The notes under the pieces were generated by a model. It was not told where the DNA came from. It worked only from the letters and a program-made list of their open reading frames with translations, and ran no database searches. Below are positions 46,447 through 54,246 of a stretch of DNA of 64,000 nt, one piece after another (the first letter of the stretch is position 1; every line of letters begins with the position of its first letter). This DNA is from Asanoa iriomotensis. Its GTDB lineage: Bacteria; Actinomycetota; Actinomycetes; Mycobacteriales; Micromonosporaceae. The stretch covers positions 142,098-206,097 of the forward strand of contig NZ_BONC01000005.1 in assembly GCF_016862515.1 (NCBI RefSeq). Direction: 5' to 3'. Both the position numbers and the translations under genes were made by a program.

Positions 46447-47572
46447 GCGGACCTCCACCGGCCGGCACCACGGGCCGGTCCCGCCAGCGGAGCGCACCGG
46501 CGCGCCGGAGCCGGTACGAGCGCGCCACGAGCCACCCGAACAGCACCACCGACACCGGCTGCGTCAGCGCGTCCGGCCACCGCCGCCCGCCGGTCGCGGT
46601 CGCGGTCACCACCCGGCCCAGCGCGCCGAGCGCATAGCCCACGCCGCCGGCCAGCAGCGCGACCGGAGACCACGACACCAGGCCGTAGACGAGGAGCAGC
46701 ACAGGTACGACGTACACGAGGAAGAGCAGGCCGACCACGGCCGCCGCGCCCGACCGGGAGCCGAACGACGCCCAGAGCGACTTCGTGTAACCGGCCGCCA
46801 ACTCGCCCCACGATCCGTACATCCGGCACGATGCGATCCGCGAACCGTCCGCCAACGCGATCCGCCGGCCGGCGCGCTTCACCGCCCGGGCCAGCGCGAT
46901 GTCCTCCAGCACCGACGCCCGCACGGCAGCGTGCCCACCCGCGGCGGCATACGCGGCCCGGTCGACGACCAGGAACTGCCCGCCCGCCGCCGTCAACGAC
47001 GGCCGCCGCGACCGCTCCAGCGCCCGCAACGGGAGAAACGTCAGCCACGACCATTGCAGCAACGGCTGCACGAGCCGCTCGCCCCACGACTCCGCGACGA
47101 TCCGGGGGTACGGGCTGAGCAGGCCAAATCCCCGCAGCAACCCGCAGGCGCCCGCGATCGCCGACGGCGACAGCACGACGTCCGCGTCGACGAAGACCAG
47201 CACGCCCGCGGAGGTCGTGTCGGCGAGCTGCTGGCAGGCGTGCGGTTTGCCGAGCCAACCCGGCGGCAGCGGCGCACCGGTGATCAGCCGCACCCGCGGG
47301 TCGTCGCCGGCCACCTCCCGCACCACGTCGGCGGTGCCGTCGGTCGAGCCGTCGTCCAACACCAGGATCGACATTTCGGGTACGCCGCGCTGCGCCAACA
47401 GCGATCGCAGGCAGGGCGCGACCCGCCTGGCTTCGTCGCGCACCGGCAGCAGCACGGCGACCGGATCCGGGTAGCTGGTGTCGCGCGGCCGGCGCAGCAG
47501 CCGGGCGTTGACCGCCGCGTGCAGGGTGAACACGCCCGCCAGCACCGCCGGCAGCCAGAGCAGCGCGCTCAC
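46439..47572 (-). CDS. GT2 glycosyltransferase of the carotenoid operon (CruC-like)
   Basis: 377 residues. An N-terminal membrane helix, then a family 2 domain (VAVLLPVRDEARRVAPCLRS, LVLDDGSTDGTADVV, LVFVDADVVLSPSA, SVLEDIALARAVKRAGRRIA), then three or four C-terminal helices. Sandwiched between CrtI/CrtD and CruF genes with GTGA overlaps, it most likely glycosylates a hydroxylated carotenoid end. Salinispora sioxanthin synthesis uses such a CruF/CruC pair. Confidence 0.88.
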   Translation of the reverse strand: MSALLWLPAVLAGVFTLHAAVNARLLRRPRDTSYPDPVAVLLPVRDEARRVAPCLRSLLAQRGVPEMSILVLDDGSTDGTADVVREVAGDDPRVRLITGAPLPPGWLGKPHACQQLADTTSAGVLVFVDADVVLSPSAIAGACGLLRGFGLLSPYPRIVAESWGERLVQPLLQWSWLTFLPLRALERSRRPSLTAAGGQFLVVDRAAYAAAGGHAAVRASVLEDIALARAVKRAGRRIALADGSRIASCRMYGSWGELAAGYTKSLWASFGSRSGAAAVVGLLFLVYVVPVLLLVYGLVSWSPVALLAGGVGYALGALGRVVTATATGGRRWPDALTQPVSVVLFGWLVARSYRLRRAGALRWRDRPVVPAGGGPRG

Positions 47573-48324
47573 GCCCGTACCCCATCGTCGATCTTGACCA
47601 GACTCGCCGCCAACGGCACGGCGACCAGGCCCATCGCCAGCGCACCCCAGCCCGCCGACGCGGGCAGGCCGAGGAACGCGGCGTGCGCCAGGATGCTGGA
47701 CAGCCAGGTCCAAAGGTAGAGCGCGTACATCGGCGCGTCCCGGCCCGGCGGCCCGCCGGCCACCGCACCGAGGAAGGCCATCATCAGCACCGCCACGACC
47801 AGCCACCCGGCGTAGTTGCCGAGCGGCACGTCCGGCACCCCGGGCAGGCTGGGCGACGGGTTCGACCAGGTCCAGTAACCCTCCGCGACCATCTGCGGGT
47901 CCAGGAAGACGTCCCACGCCGCGAGGCCGACACCGGCCACCAGGATCCGTGCCGCGGGGTGGCGGACCAGGCGCACCGCGGCGAGCCAGGCCGGCCAGGC
48001 CATCCAGGTCCAGGCCAGTGGGATCACCCAGGGCACGCCGGCGATCTTGGGACCGAGCTGTCCGGAGTACGTGTAGTCGCCGAAGGGGAAACCCGCCGCG
48101 ACCCCCACGGCCTCGACCAGCAGGCCGCCACCGGTGGTGACCAGCACGAGGGCGCCGGCGACGCGCGGGCCGCGGGTGAGCGCGGCGTGCCCGACCGACA
48201 GGGCGAAGCCGAGCACGACCGTGGTGACCGTGACCGCCGCCCGGGCGCCACCGCTGGTCAGCGGATAGCAGATCTGGGCGAGGATCAGCAGACCCAGCCC
48301 GTACCAGGGGAGTCTGGGTGTCAT
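47569..48324 (-). CDS. cruF: Carotenoid hydratase CruF-type membrane protein
   Basis: 251 residues, about seven membrane helices. The DUF422 family signature WDVFLDPQMVAEGYWTW is followed by VPLGNYAGWLVVAVLMMAF, and GFPFGDYTYSGQLGPKIAGV is also present. The family adds water across the psi-end 1',2' double bond of carotenoids. ATG 48324 overlaps the GNAT stop. Confidence 0.9.
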   Translation of the reverse strand: MTPRLPWYGLGLLILAQICYPLTSGGARAAVTVTTVVLGFALSVGHAALTRGPRVAGALVLVTTGGGLLVEAVGVAAGFPFGDYTYSGQLGPKIAGVPWVIPLAWTWMAWPAWLAAVRLVRHPAARILVAGVGLAAWDVFLDPQMVAEGYWTWSNPSPSLPGVPDVPLGNYAGWLVVAVLMMAFLGAVAGGPPGRDAPMYALYLWTWLSSILAHAAFLGLPASAGWGALAMGLVAVPLAASLVKIDDGVRA

Positions 48325-48875
48325 TCCCCGGACGGCGCCCGCAGCGGCAGGTCCCGGCCGAGCACCGCGAACGCCCGCTCGTCGCCCGGGAAGCGGAAGT
48401 CGCGCAGCACGTCGAGGAAATCGAAGCTGCGATAGAGCCGCCAGGCCCGGGACTTGAGCTCGTCGGCCTCCGGGGTGGACAGCAGAGTCGTCGAGCCCGG
48501 TGCCATCGCGAGCAGGGTGCGCAGCTGGCGCGCGCCCACCCCGTGACCCTGCGCGGCCGGGCGGACGTGCAGCTCGACGACCTCGAAACAGTCCTTCAGC
48601 CAGCGGTTGCGCTGCTCTTCGGAGAGCGCCGCGCGGACCTGGTCGTGCCACCACTGCCCGGCGCCCGAGACGTAGCCGTAGCCGAAACCGGCGAGGTGAC
48701 CGTCGGTGGTCAGGGTCGCGACCGCGCGGAACCCGGCCCGGCGCACGTGCGTGGCGATGATGCCGCGCCGGGCCTCCATCAGCTCCGGCCGGTAACCCAT
48801 CGCCTCGCCGTAGACGGCCACCACGTCGTCGAGCCGACGTGCCAGGTCGTCGGGCTTCCACGGCACCAGCCTCAT
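48321..48875 (-). CDS. GNAT family N-acetyltransferase
   Basis: 184 residues with GNAT fold. Acetyl-CoA site in ELHVRPAAQGHGVGARQLRT, plus AGFGYGYVSGAGQWWHDQV. The substrate is unknown. It is embedded with 4-nt overlaps between the CrtA-like and CruF genes, so co-expressed with carotenoid synthesis. ATG 48875 chosen within the first gene's end. Confidence 0.87.
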   Translation of the reverse strand: MRLVPWKPDDLARRLDDVVAVYGEAMGYRPELMEARRGIIATHVRRAGFRAVATLTTDGHLAGFGYGYVSGAGQWWHDQVRAALSEEQRNRWLKDCFEVVELHVRPAAQGHGVGARQLRTLLAMAPGSTTLLSTPEADELKSRAWRLYRSFDFLDVLRDFRFPGDERAFAVLGRDLPLRAPSGE

Positions 48876-49564
48876 GCCGGATCGCTCCTTGTCGTCTGTG
48901 CCCAACCGAGCACCCCGCGGTCACCCATGATGCCGCACACCGCGAACCGGGCGAACAGCTCCTCCGCGTACCAGCCGACCTGCGCCGTGCGCGCGATGGC
49001 CGCCCGATGCTCCGGCTGACGGTACGCGAATCCCATCAGATCCGCCGCGCTTCGCCACACGGTTACGGTGCCCTGCCAGCCGATCGGAGCCTCGCCGACG
49101 CCGAACCGGGCGAGCAGGCCCGGCGCGTCGCGCAACGACGCGGCCACCGGGGGGATGGCGCGCCAGAACGTCGCCGCCCGCGTGGGCTTGAGGCGGGCCC
49201 GGGTCAGGGCCAGGACCATTCCCTGTGTGCGGGCGTCGGCTCGGCCGACGAACGGTTGGCGTCGGCTCCAGGTGCCGCGGCTGGCGATCGGGGCCAGGTC
49301 GACCCGCGCGTGTGCCTCGCTGAGCCGGGTCCAGGCGGTGATGGCCGGTGGTGTGGTTGTCGGATCGTGGACAAGGAGGGCGGCCCAGCGGGTCGCGTCG
49401 ACGTCGCCCGGGCCGAAGCCGGTGCCGGTGCCCGTGCCGAGCAGCTTGGCGAAGCGGACGCCCGGATGGCGGCGCAGGCGGGCGCGGTCGGTCGCCATGC
49501 GGACGAGCACGCGGGGGAGTGCGGTTCTGGGCACTCGCCAGACGTGCAGGGTGACTGCTTCCAT
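48872..49564 (-). CDS. Spheroidene monooxygenase-like protein (CrtA family)
   Basis: 230 residues. VTLHVWRVPRTALPRVLVRM, the heme-ligand-type region and WYAEELFARFAVCGIMGDRG match actinobacterial CrtA-like proteins. The family inserts a keto group in acyclic carotenoids. As first gene of the five-gene operon it implies an oxygenated product. No membrane segment. Confidence 0.85.
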   Translation of the reverse strand: MEAVTLHVWRVPRTALPRVLVRMATDRARLRRHPGVRFAKLLGTGTGTGFGPGDVDATRWAALLVHDPTTTPPAITAWTRLSEAHARVDLAPIASRGTWSRRQPFVGRADARTQGMVLALTRARLKPTRAATFWRAIPPVAASLRDAPGLLARFGVGEAPIGWQGTVTVWRSAADLMGFAYRQPEHRAAIARTAQVGWYAEELFARFAVCGIMGDRGVLGWAQTTRSDPA

Positions 49565-49605
49565 CGGTCTCGGCTTTGGGCTTTTGGCTTGGGCTTTGCT
49601 CGGGC

Positions 49606-50097
49606 TCAGGCGACGTCGGTGACCGTGCCGCCGGTTAGTCGCTCCAGCTCGGTCGGGGTGATCGGGAAGACCGCGTGGGCGATGCCGCCGGCGGCCCAGA
49701 CCTCGTCGAACGTGAACAGGGCGGTGTCGACGAGGGTGCGCATGCCCGGGCGGCCGGGGTGGACCGGCGCGACGCCGCCGATCACCTGGCCGCTGTGCTC
49801 GCGGACGAAGTCGGGGGTGGCCCGGCGTAGCTGCTCGATGCCTAGCTCCTTGGCGACCCGGGCGGTGTCGACCCGGTGGGCGCCGCTGGTCAGGACCAGC
49901 AGCGGCGCGCCGTCGGCGGCGAAGACCAGCGAGTTGGCGATCTGGCCGACCTCGACGCCGAGCTGCGCGGCGGCCGCCGCGGCGGTCGGTGCGGCCTCGG
50001 CCAGGATCCGGACCTGGCTGGGCCGGCCGGCGGCGTCGCGTGCCCCGGCGGTGTCCAGCGCGGCCTGCACGGCGGCGACGTTGGGATGCGGTTGCAT
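49606..50097 (-). CDS. YbaK/EbsC family aminoacyl-tRNA deacylase-like protein
   Basis: 163 residues. Family blocks VEVGQIANSLVFAADGAPLL, SGAHRVDTARVAKEL, FVREHSGQVIGGVAPVHPGR and VWAAGGIAHAVFPITPTEL; the lysine region that contacts the tRNA end is partly altered. It edits Cys- or Ala-tRNA(Pro) in trans. ATG 50097 gives the standard N-terminus. Single gene between carotenoid and mutagenesis modules. Confidence 0.9.
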   Translation of the reverse strand: MQPHPNVAAVQAALDTAGARDAAGRPSQVRILAEAAPTAAAAAAQLGVEVGQIANSLVFAADGAPLLVLTSGAHRVDTARVAKELGIEQLRRATPDFVREHSGQVIGGVAPVHPGRPGMRTLVDTALFTFDEVWAAGGIAHAVFPITPTELERLTGGTVTDVA

Positions 50098-50210
50098 GCG
50101 GGACACCATCTCATGCCGGTCTGACGGTTTGCTGTTCGTGCTGGTCAGTGCGGAATTCCGGGGGTACGGGCGGCGGCCGCGAACATCAGTGGACATGAGC
50201 GCGCGCCACG

Positions 50211-50267
50211 TTGCGTTTTTGTCGGACCCAAGGTGTACTCTTCTCCTTAGTTAGAACGCGTGTTCGA
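50211..50267 (+). promoter_or_regulatory. SOS promoter: LexA box of the imu operon
   Basis: TAGAACGCGTGTTCGA at 50252-50267 matches the actinobacterial LexA consensus TCGAAC-N4-GTTCGA at 11 of 12 fixed positions. TTGCGT (50211-50216) and TACTCT (50236-50241) form a possible promoter just upstream. The next gene starts 270 nt downstream; that leader shows no other gene. Confidence 0.75.
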
Positions 50268-50539
50268 TTGAGTCGCACACTCGTTCTGGCGCTCCGGGAG
50301 GCGCGATTCGCGGCGCGGCTTCCGGGAGGTGCGGCTTCGCGGGCCGCACATCAGGCAGGACCGTCGTCCGCCGCCCTCGACCCCCGGGCGGTGGGCGACG
50401 GACCAGCCGACCCTTGCCGGTCGGGTGTGGTGTGGGGAAGCGTCACGCCCGACCGGCAACCAAGCAAGACCGCTGCGCCTTCCTCCGCGGCGGGGCACGT
50501 CCGTCACAGGCTGCTGCACACGCGGAGGAGACCGTTCAG

Positions 50540-50989
50540 ATGACGACCAGCTCGGCTCAGGCACCGACCGTGCCGGCTCACGTGCTGCCGCATCGCACGC
50601 CGGCCCAACTGCTCGCGATCGCCCGGCACGGCCTGGCGGAGGCGGCGCAGACCCGTCCCGACGGCCTGCGCTACGCCGCGGCCCACCTCGCCGCGCTCCG
50701 TGCGGCTGCCGCGATGCTCGCGGCCCGCGCCCGCCCGTCGCCGACCCGGCGCAACCGGATCACCAGCGTCTGGACGCTGCTGGTGATGGTCGCGCCCGAG
50801 CTCGACGAGTGGGCGACCTACTTCGCCGCGGGTGCGACCAAGCGGGCCGCCGCCGAGGCGGGCATCCCCCGGGTGGTGACGGCCCGCGAGGCCGACGACC
50901 TACTACGCGCGGCCGAGCAGTTCGTGGCCGTGGTCGAGGTCGCGCTCGGCATCGCACACCAGCCTTCGCTCGACGGCCTGGCCGCCTGA
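50540..50989 (+). CDS. SAV_6107-type HEPN protein
   Basis: 149 residues, mostly helical: LLAIARHGLAEAAQTRPDGL, RYAAAHLAALRAAAAMLA, VWTLLVMVAPELDEWATYFA. This is the actinobacterial SAV_6107 HEPN family that commonly precedes the imu/dnaE2 genes. Its role is unknown; HEPN folds are often RNases or nucleic-acid binders, but no RxxxxH catalytic motif is obvious. Start ATG 50540 follows GGAGGAGACC. It is likely the first gene of the SOS operon. Confidence 0.88.
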   Translation: MTTSSAQAPTVPAHVLPHRTPAQLLAIARHGLAEAAQTRPDGLRYAAAHLAALRAAAAMLAARARPSPTRRNRITSVWTLLVMVAPELDEWATYFAAGATKRAAAEAGIPRVVTAREADDLLRAAEQFVAVVEVALGIAHQPSLDGLAA

Positions 50990-51050
50990 GCCGTCCTTCT
51001 CCCCGAACCATCAGCACAACCAGCACAACCAGCACGACGGGGGTGAGCGC

Positions 51051-52358
51051 ATGGCGGGTCAGATGACGCTGGGATCAGCGGCGTTGTCGGGTCTGGTCCG
51101 GCCGGCCAGCGCCGCACCCGACGACGCGCACCGCACCCTGCCGGTCCCGGCCGAGCTGCGGGGCCTGCTGCCCGGGCGGGGCCTGCGCCGGGGCAGCACG
51201 GTGGCGGTGGGCGCCGGCCCGCGGTCACCCAGCGGCGGCACGTCGCTGGTCTACGCGCTGATCGCCGAGGCGTCCCGGGCCGGTTCCTGGTGCGCGGTCG
51301 TGGGCGTGCCGGCGTTCGGCGCGGTCGCGGCCGCCGACGGCGGCGTGGCCCTCGATCGGCTGGCGCTCGTGCCCAACCCCGGCCCCGAATGGGCCACGGT
51401 GGTCGCGGCCCTGATCGACGGCGTCGACGTGGTGGTCCTCGCGGTCCCCGACCGGGCCGCCGTCTCGGACTCCGTCACCGCCCGCCTCGCGGCCAGGGCG
51501 CGGCAGCGCGGGAGCGTCCTCGTTCCCTACGGGCACTGGGACGGCGCCGACCTCACCCTGCGCGTCACCCGCGGCCGGTGGGAGGGCCTGTCGGCGGGCC
51601 GCGGCCGGCTACGCCGTCGCGAGGTCACGGTCGTCGCCCGCGGCCGCGGCGCCGCCACCCAGCCCCGCGAGATCACCATCTGGATGCCGGGCTTCCGCCC
51701 ACTCACCGGCACGGTCGCCATCGCACCCCTCGAACCCATCACCCTGCCCGCACTGCACGCGGTCCCCGATCCGACCGCGTCACCGCCCGCGACCCGCCGC
51801 CAGGCGACCGGTGAGCCGCCAGGTCCGCCGGACGATGCCGGCCCGACCGCGCCGGTGGGCGAGGCGTCTGGTTCGCCGGGCGACGCCGGCCCGGTCGCGG
51901 TGGTGGGTGAGGCGTCTGGTTCGCCGAACGCCGGTCCGGTCGCTGTGGGTGACGCCTGGGCTCCGCTCGAGGGGCGCGGGCCGGCTGCGGCGGCTGACGC
52001 CGCGCACGGTCCGTCGACGGGCGGCCCCCCGGGCGCGCCGGCCGGTGACGCATGGGATCCGCCGGGCGGCGGCGATCCGCACGTGGCGACGCGTGGGCCG
52101 GCGGTGGGTGGGCCGCACGGCCGGGACCGGTCGGCTCCGCCCGAAGCGGATCGGCTCGCCGGCGACCGGCGGGACCGTGGTGTGCCCTCGGACGGCATGC
52201 GGCGCAACGACGGACCACGGCTCACGGTGGGCGATCGGGATCCGTCCGCCGCGGGGCCGGACACGACCTCCGCCGCGGGCACCGAAAGGCTCAGCGCGGA
52301 ACCGGCCGACGAGCCGGACCGTCCGCGGCTCACGCTGGTCGCCGGCGGTGCGCGATGA
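51051..52358 (+). CDS. imuA': ImuA' RecA-like mutasome protein
   Basis: 435 residues. The first ~240 are a RecA-like core (LPVPAELRGLLPGRGLRRGS, SGGTSLVYALIAEASRAGSW, VVVLAVPDRAAVSDSVTARL) with a degenerate P-loop. The remaining ~190 are low-complexity Pro/Gly/Asp-rich with near-repeats (VGEASGSPGDAGPVA, VGEASGSPNAGPVAV), and the motif PRLT(L)V occurs at two places, the second at the extreme C-terminus. ImuA' with ImuB recruits DnaE2 for translesion synthesis. imuB overlaps by ATGA. Confidence 0.9.
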   Translation: MAGQMTLGSAALSGLVRPASAAPDDAHRTLPVPAELRGLLPGRGLRRGSTVAVGAGPRSPSGGTSLVYALIAEASRAGSWCAVVGVPAFGAVAAADGGVALDRLALVPNPGPEWATVVAALIDGVDVVVLAVPDRAAVSDSVTARLAARARQRGSVLVPYGHWDGADLTLRVTRGRWEGLSAGRGRLRRREVTVVARGRGAATQPREITIWMPGFRPLTGTVAIAPLEPITLPALHAVPDPTASPPATRRQATGEPPGPPDDAGPTAPVGEASGSPGDAGPVAVVGEASGSPNAGPVAVGDAWAPLEGRGPAAAADAAHGPSTGGPPGAPAGDAWDPPGGGDPHVATRGPAVGGPHGRDRSAPPEADRLAGDRRDRGVPSDGMRRNDGPRLTVGDRDPSAAGPDTTSAAGTERLSAEPADEPDRPRLTLVAGGAR

Positions 52359-53977
52359 GCGGGGGCCGGCAGGTCGACACCGCGAGGGCCGAGCATGCGG
52401 CGGGTGGTGGCGCGGTGGCGCGTACCGCGGTGCTCTGGTGTCCTGACTGGCCTGTCATCGCGGCTGAGATCGTCGATGGTGTGCCGGCCATCGGGGCGGT
52501 GGCGGTGCTGCACGCCAACCGGGTGGTGGCGGCGTCCGAGGCGGCGCGGGCCGACGGCGTGCGCCGCGGGTTGCGCAAGCGGGAGGCGCAGAGTCGGTGC
52601 CCGGGCCTGGTCGCGGTCGACCACGACCCGGCACGGGACGCGCGGGCGTTCGAGCCGGTGGTCGCGGCCGTCGAGGAGATGGTCGCGGGGGTCGAGGTGG
52701 TCCGGCCTGGGGTGTGCGGGTTCGCGGCGCGGGGGCCGGCCCGCTACTTCGGCGGCGAGGAGCCGGCGGCCGAGCGGATCGTCGAGCACGTCGCGCAGAC
52801 GTGCGGGGTGGAGAGCCAGGTCGGGGTCGCCGACGGCGGGTTCGCGGCCGGGCTCGCCGCCCGGGAGGGGCTGATCGTCCCCAGCGGAGAGACGGTGGCG
52901 TTCTTGGCCGGTCGGCCGGTCGAGGCGTTGGCCCGGCCCGCGCTCACCGAGTTGCTCCGCCGGCTCGGGATCACCACGCTCGGCGCGTTCGCGGGGCTGG
53001 CTCGTGGCGACGTGCTGGCGCGGTTCGGGTTCGACGCCGCGCTGGCGCACCGGCTGGCCGCCGGTGGCGACGAGCGGCCACTCGCGGTCCGCCGGCCGCC
53101 GCCGGATCTGGAGGTCAGCGAGGACTACGGCGACGATCCGCTGGAGCGGGTCGACGTGGCGGCGTTCGCCGCCCGGGTGCTCGCCGAGCGGTTGCACGAG
53201 CGGCTGGCGGGCTACGGGCTGGCCTGCACCCGGCTCGCCATCGGCGCGGTCACCGCGCACGGCCAGGAACTGCACCGTGTCTGGCGGCACGACGGGCTGC
53301 TGACCACCGCCGCGATCGCCGACCGGGTGCGCTGGCAGCTCGACGGCTGGCTGTCGGGCACCGCTCGTCGGGGAGCCGGCGGCGCGCGCAGTGCGGCCGC
53401 CCGGCCGACCGCGGGCATCATCCGGCTCCGCCTGGTGCCCGAGGGTGTGCTGCCGCACGCCGGCCTCCAGCCGGGGCTGTGGGGTGAGACGGGGGAGGAG
53501 AAGGAGCGGGCACACCGGTCGTTCAACCGGATCCAGGGCATCCTGGGCCCGGAGTCGGTGGTCACCGCCGTCCTCGGCGGTGGCCGGTCACCGGCCGACC
53601 AGGTCCGACTGGTGCCCTGGGGCGACGAGCTCACCCCGACCCGGCCCGCCGCACCCTGGCCGGGCCGACTGCCACCGCCGGCGCCCGCGCTGGTCCTGCC
53701 CGCACCGCTGCCGGCCACCGTCCGCGACGCGGCCGGCGAGCCGGTCGGCGTGTCCGCCCGTCTGCTGGTCACCGCCGCGCCGGCTCATCTCACGATCGGC
53801 ACGGGTCGACCCGCCGAGATCGTCGGCTGGGCGGGCCCGTGGCCGGTCGACGAACGCTGGTGGGCGCCCGCCGAGGCCCGCCGCCGGGCCCGCTTCCAGG
53901 TCGCCCTCGCCGACGGCAGCGCGTTCCTGCTCTCGCTGTCCGCCGGCCAGTGGTCGGTGGAGGCCATCTATGACTGA
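52355..53977 (+). CDS. imuB: ImuB, Y-family polymerase-like adaptor
   Basis: 540 residues with a Y-family polymerase fold. The catalytic aspartate motif (DMDAFFASVE in true Pol IV) is replaced by LWCPDWPVIAAE, and the second acidic motif is lost (CGFAARGPARYF). This is the hallmark of ImuB as a non-catalytic hub. Palm/little-finger blocks ADGVRRGLRKREAQSRCPGL and LRRLGITTLGAFAGLARGDV are clear. It links DnaE2 to the sliding clamp. Confidence 0.93.
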   Translation: MSGGRQVDTARAEHAAGGGAVARTAVLWCPDWPVIAAEIVDGVPAIGAVAVLHANRVVAASEAARADGVRRGLRKREAQSRCPGLVAVDHDPARDARAFEPVVAAVEEMVAGVEVVRPGVCGFAARGPARYFGGEEPAAERIVEHVAQTCGVESQVGVADGGFAAGLAAREGLIVPSGETVAFLAGRPVEALARPALTELLRRLGITTLGAFAGLARGDVLARFGFDAALAHRLAAGGDERPLAVRRPPPDLEVSEDYGDDPLERVDVAAFAARVLAERLHERLAGYGLACTRLAIGAVTAHGQELHRVWRHDGLLTTAAIADRVRWQLDGWLSGTARRGAGGARSAAARPTAGIIRLRLVPEGVLPHAGLQPGLWGETGEEKERAHRSFNRIQGILGPESVVTAVLGGGRSPADQVRLVPWGDELTPTRPAAPWPGRLPPPAPALVLPAPLPATVRDAAGEPVGVSARLLVTAAPAHLTIGTGRPAEIVGWAGPWPVDERWWAPAEARRRARFQVALADGSAFLLSLSAGQWSVEAIYD

Positions 53978-54112
53978 AGGCCTGCACCGATCGATGCGGC
54001 CCACGCTGGGTCCGGCCCCCCTCTGCCCGGCGCCGACCGGCCATTCAGCCGGCGGCGCGACCGTGGTCCGTGGTCGTCGCGACGTGCCGCGGGCCGGGCG
54101 AAAAGTAGGCCC

Positions 54113-54133
54113 GCGAACCGGGAACCGGTTCGC
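54113..54133. repeat. 9-bp perfect inverted repeat between imuB and dnaE2
   Basis: GCGAACCGG-GAA-CCGGTTCGC. It could be an mRNA hairpin or an operator. Its internal GAAC/GTTC pairs are 2 or 9 nt apart, not the 4 nt required for LexA. Confidence 0.6.
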
Positions 54134-54160
54134 AAGGTCATCTCGATGTAATGGGTATGA

Positions 54161-54236
54161 CGACGCGGACCTGGCAGCGAAGCGCAGCGAGCGGTGTCCG
54201 GCGGGAGCGACGGTCCGGACCACCGCGGACCCGGGA
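54161..54236. repeat. Dispersed extragenic repeat, copy A (inverted)
   Basis: About 76 bp whose reverse complement aligns nearly end-to-end with 61112-61190 and, less fully, with 57625-57695 and 44648-44714. Core CCGGCGGGAGCGACGGTC. It sits directly upstream of dnaE2, opposite in orientation to the copy just downstream of that gene. Confidence 0.65.
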
Positions 54237-54246
54237 AAGAGCCCCG

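Noticed and set aside
54113..54133. Second LexA box before dnaE2
   Set aside because: The GAAC and GTTC half sites are spaced 2 or 9 nt, not 4, so it is only a hairpin/inverted repeat.
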